The notes under the pieces: model-generated
The model's input: only the letters and a program-made list of their open reading frames with translations
What the model was told of the DNA's origin: nothing
Database searches by the model: none
Assembly (NCBI RefSeq): GCF_010692395.1
Contig: NZ_JAAHHS010000042.1
Coordinates: forward strand, 1 to 35,100
DNA length: 35,100 nt
Direction: 5' to 3'
DNA from: Moorena sp. SIO3H5
Lineage (GTDB): Bacteria > Cyanobacteriota > Cyanobacteriia > Cyanobacteriales > Coleofasciculaceae
In this document: piece by piece, positions 33,191 through 35,100 of the stretch
How the letters are laid out: each line of letters opens with the position of its first letter
How positions within the stretch are numbered: position 1 is the first letter of the stretch
Program-made: the position numbers and the translations under genes

Positions 33191-33422
33191 AAAAAACTCA
33201 ATAACCCCAACAATTTCCTCTAAAGTAGATAGCATCTGGAATAATAATTAACCCACAATTTTCGCCTAGATACTCTACTAGGTTCCTAATTCCAAAATAG
33301 AGCCACGCATCCAATGGTCTTAACTGAAATCAAAGAGTATAACCACTGCTGGTTAATGAGGATTTCATTTTACTGATCAGGCAAGTAGATCGAAATCCTC
33401 TTTAAAAAGCTGTGAACCAGAA

Positions 33423-33923
33423 TTAACTATCTGTTTCAAATAAAGCAATCCGCAGTCGATCGGTTGTCTCTTCCATTTCCGCCACGGACTCTAGACTAAC
33501 AACCACGCTGGGTTCAACTCCTAAAATTTCCGCCGCTTTAGCCACCGCTGCTTTTTCTTTTTCATGGTAGTTCCCATCAGCTCGACTCATTTTGATCGCT
33601 TGGTACAACATTGAGCTGCGAAAATTAAATGTAAAATCATACTTGATTCCACTCAATAGCTCTTCAAGGTTAGCATTTTTCCAATCGAATTTGCGGAGGG
33701 TTTCAACGTACTCTTGAACAGCTTCAGAGTCTTCCGCCATCATTTCTTGTTCGTCAATAAACCACTGTAATTCTTCTTCTGCTAGTTCTCCATCTGCACC
33801 AGCGATCGCCAATAAGGCGCAGCCGTAATTTACCCCCACCTCCAAATCAACTGAAGTGTTAGAAGAAAAGCCATATTTATGCTCAGCATATTTGCTCAGT
33901 TTGACAGTTTTTCCACTGGTCAT
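33423..33923 (-). CDS. TerB-like domain protein
   Basis: A 166-residue helical protein with two TerB-type acidic motifs: LLAIAGADGELAEEELQWF (about residues 37-55) and AIKMSRADGNYHEKEKAAV (about 108-126). In TerB the DG-acid motifs bind metal ions at the membrane-associated tellurite/stress complexes. There is no membrane segment here. It lies alone, convergent with copy B and 93 bp downstream of the EF-hand methyltransferase stop on the same strand. Tellurite resistance itself is not implied, since no other ter genes are visible. The start MTSGKTVKLSKYAE is preceded by an AAAAAAGGAT ribosome-binding-like stretch. Confidence 0.8.
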   Translation of the reverse strand: MTSGKTVKLSKYAEHKYGFSSNTSVDLEVGVNYGCALLAIAGADGELAEEELQWFIDEQEMMAEDSEAVQEYVETLRKFDWKNANLEELLSGIKYDFTFNFRSSMLYQAIKMSRADGNYHEKEKAAVAKAAEILGVEPSVVVSLESVAEMEETTDRLRIALFETDS

Positions 33924-34016
33924 ATTTTTATCCTTTTTTTGTTTTGAGCACTTTAATTTGATTCAACTAACTTTAGATAAATTTGTCAACTCAATGTAAG
34001 TATTATTGTGTTTAAA

Positions 34017-35100
34017 CTAGTCGGCTTTTTTAGCTCGGAAGGTAGCTGTGACTGTATAGTCAGAGGTGCGGTAACTGGTGAAGCCGACATGTTCACATTC
34101 GACAAATCCAACTGATTCCATTAGTTCTAACACTTTGGAAATAGGTATAGCGCCTGCTACGCAATCGCACCAACTCCCTTCTTGTATTTCTGACTCAGAA
34201 TTTCCTTCGCGAACTACATCCACGAAATAAAACCTACCCCCTGGTTTCAAGCAATTATAGGCTTGGACAAAAGCACATTTTTTACGAGGTGATAAGTTAA
34301 ATGTCCCATTGGAAATAACCACATCCGCTACACTTTCGGGAATGTCTTCGTGTTTGCCCATATCAAAGGGTGCTTTAATCACTTCAATAGTCGTGAAGTT
34401 ACATAATTCAGCATTTTCACGGGCTTTTTTCACCATTGCAGCGGTCATATCTACACCAATGACTTTCCCGGTTTCACCTACCAAACTAGCAGCAACACAA
34501 AGGTCAGCACCGGCACCACATCCTAAATCGACAACGGTTTCACCTTGGTTAATCGGGCCAAGGGAAAAAGAATTACCGCACATACAGGAAGACTCCCAAA
34601 CTTGGTCAGGAAGTTGGGATACGTCATATCCCACTTTGGCGGCATTTTCTTTACCATAGGGTAGGGGATTAATGGTGCCGAACCCTACTTGAGGATTTTC
34701 AGCCAGTTGGGTATACTGCTTCAGAATTTCCTTAAAGGAACGGGTGACACCAACTGTTAACTTGATTTGACTCCAAAGTTCATCACTTTCCAGGAATTCC
34801 TTGTAGTCAATTACACCATTGTTGTTACTGTCTGCTTTGACAATGAGTGTCGTCAGTTCATCTTCGCTAAGATTAACTTTCAACGAGTCCAACAATTGAC
34901 GTAATTCATCGACTGAGATAGAACCATTGCCATCTAAATCAATCAGGGAAAAGATTTCCCGTAGATCATCTTGGGAAGTGAGGTCTACCTTGTTGACCAC
35001 CCATTCCGCAAATTCAGGAAATTCGATGGTTCCACTTAAATCGGCATCGGTCTTGATAAAGACCGCTTCTAGTTCTTCATCGGTTGGAGTCGTTGAAAGA
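34017..35100 (-). CDS. EF-hand calcium-binding / ArsM-like SAM methyltransferase fusion (5' partial)
   Basis: The frame stays open to the right edge, so the N terminus is outside the window; GTG at 35000 is not needed as a start. At least three EF-hands are seen: DADLSGTIEFPEF, DLDGNGSISVDEL and DSNNNGVIDYKEF. The methyltransferase part follows, with motif I VVDLGCGAGADLCVA, GVDMTAAMVKKAREN and LKPGGRFYFVDVV. Cysteines at SCMCGNS and WCDCVAGAIP match the positions of arsenite-methyltransferase cysteines. A calcium-regulated arsenite (or other) methyltransferase is suggested; the substrate is inferred. The gene precedes the TerB-like gene on the same strand. Confidence 0.85.
   Translation of the reverse strand, partial: LSTTPTDEELEAVFIKTDADLSGTIEFPEFAEWVVNKVDLTSQDDLREIFSLIDLDGNGSISVDELRQLLDSLKVNLSEDELTTLIVKADSNNNGVIDYKEFLESDELWSQIKLTVGVTRSFKEILKQYTQLAENPQVGFGTINPLPYGKENAAKVGYDVSQLPDQVWESSCMCGNSFSLGPINQGETVVDLGCGAGADLCVAASLVGETGKVIGVDMTAAMVKKARENAELCNFTTIEVIKAPFDMGKHEDIPESVADVVISNGTFNLSPRKKCAFVQAYNCLKPGGRFYFVDVVREGNSESEIQEGSWCDCVAGAIPISKVLELMESVGFVECEHVGFTSYRTSDYTVTATFRAKKAD

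Overview
The window looks like chromosomal DNA of a large-genome filamentous cyanobacterium, probably Moorena/Coleofasciculus-like (inferred). The evidence is GCGATCGC (HIP1) octamers, abundant heptanucleotide repeats, and cyanobacterial protein families: HpsE, CRR7, DUF2854, DUF2996, DUF2811, DUF3370, a short Hfq, a SigG-type sigma factor with its anti-sigma factor, and GUN4 fused to a kinase. No rRNA, tRNA or CRISPR array was seen.

Layout. 1-5300: the tail of an unknown gene, an HpsE-type glycosyltransferase, a DUF3370 protein and a TnpB-only insertion element with hairpin ends. 5400-9000: a receiver-only response regulator, an unlisted 56-residue ORF, DUF2854, CRR7 and the pseudokinase AMPylator SelO. 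9000-12000: an anti-sigma/SigG pair, a YkuD L,D-transpeptidase and a ComFB-type nucleotide-receptor protein. 12000-12850 holds no convincing protein gene: it has a candidate terminated small RNA followed by a tnpB-less remnant of an IS200/IS605-type element. 12850-20900 is mostly housekeeping: M23 peptidase, a cation/Ca exchanger-like membrane protein, hfq facing dapF, murF, an unknown 428-residue protein, pth and DUF2811. 20900-21580 contains a cluster of DnaA-box-like TGTGGAAAA motifs that could be a replication origin. 21578-25026: an FeS-type photolyase (PhrB class) and a Ser/Thr kinase-GUN4 fusion. 25030-25990 is almost entirely tandem and palindromic repeats.

26616-33260 is the accessory part. 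It carries two paralogous copies of a gene joining an N-terminal HTH-like domain, a small alpha/beta domain and a long pentapeptide-repeat tail. Copy B (31774-33075) is intact. Copy A is cut in two by a TnpB insertion element on the opposite strand (about 27665-29370). Promoter-side and downstream flanks are also shared, so a whole unit was duplicated. A lone DUF433 antitoxin-like gene and a small membrane protein sit between the copies. The window ends with a TerB-like protein and the incomplete gene of an EF-hand/ArsM-like methyltransferase fusion.

Biologically, envelope genes are numerous (HpsE, L,D-transpeptidase, M23, DapF, MurF), together with signalling (REC, SigG/anti-sigma, kinase-GUN4, ComFB, Hfq) and repair (photolyase). 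The most unusual content is the duplicated HTH-pentapeptide module, the candidate small RNA, the RNA-only transposon remnant and the DnaA-box cluster. All assignments come from reading the sequence; no database search was run.
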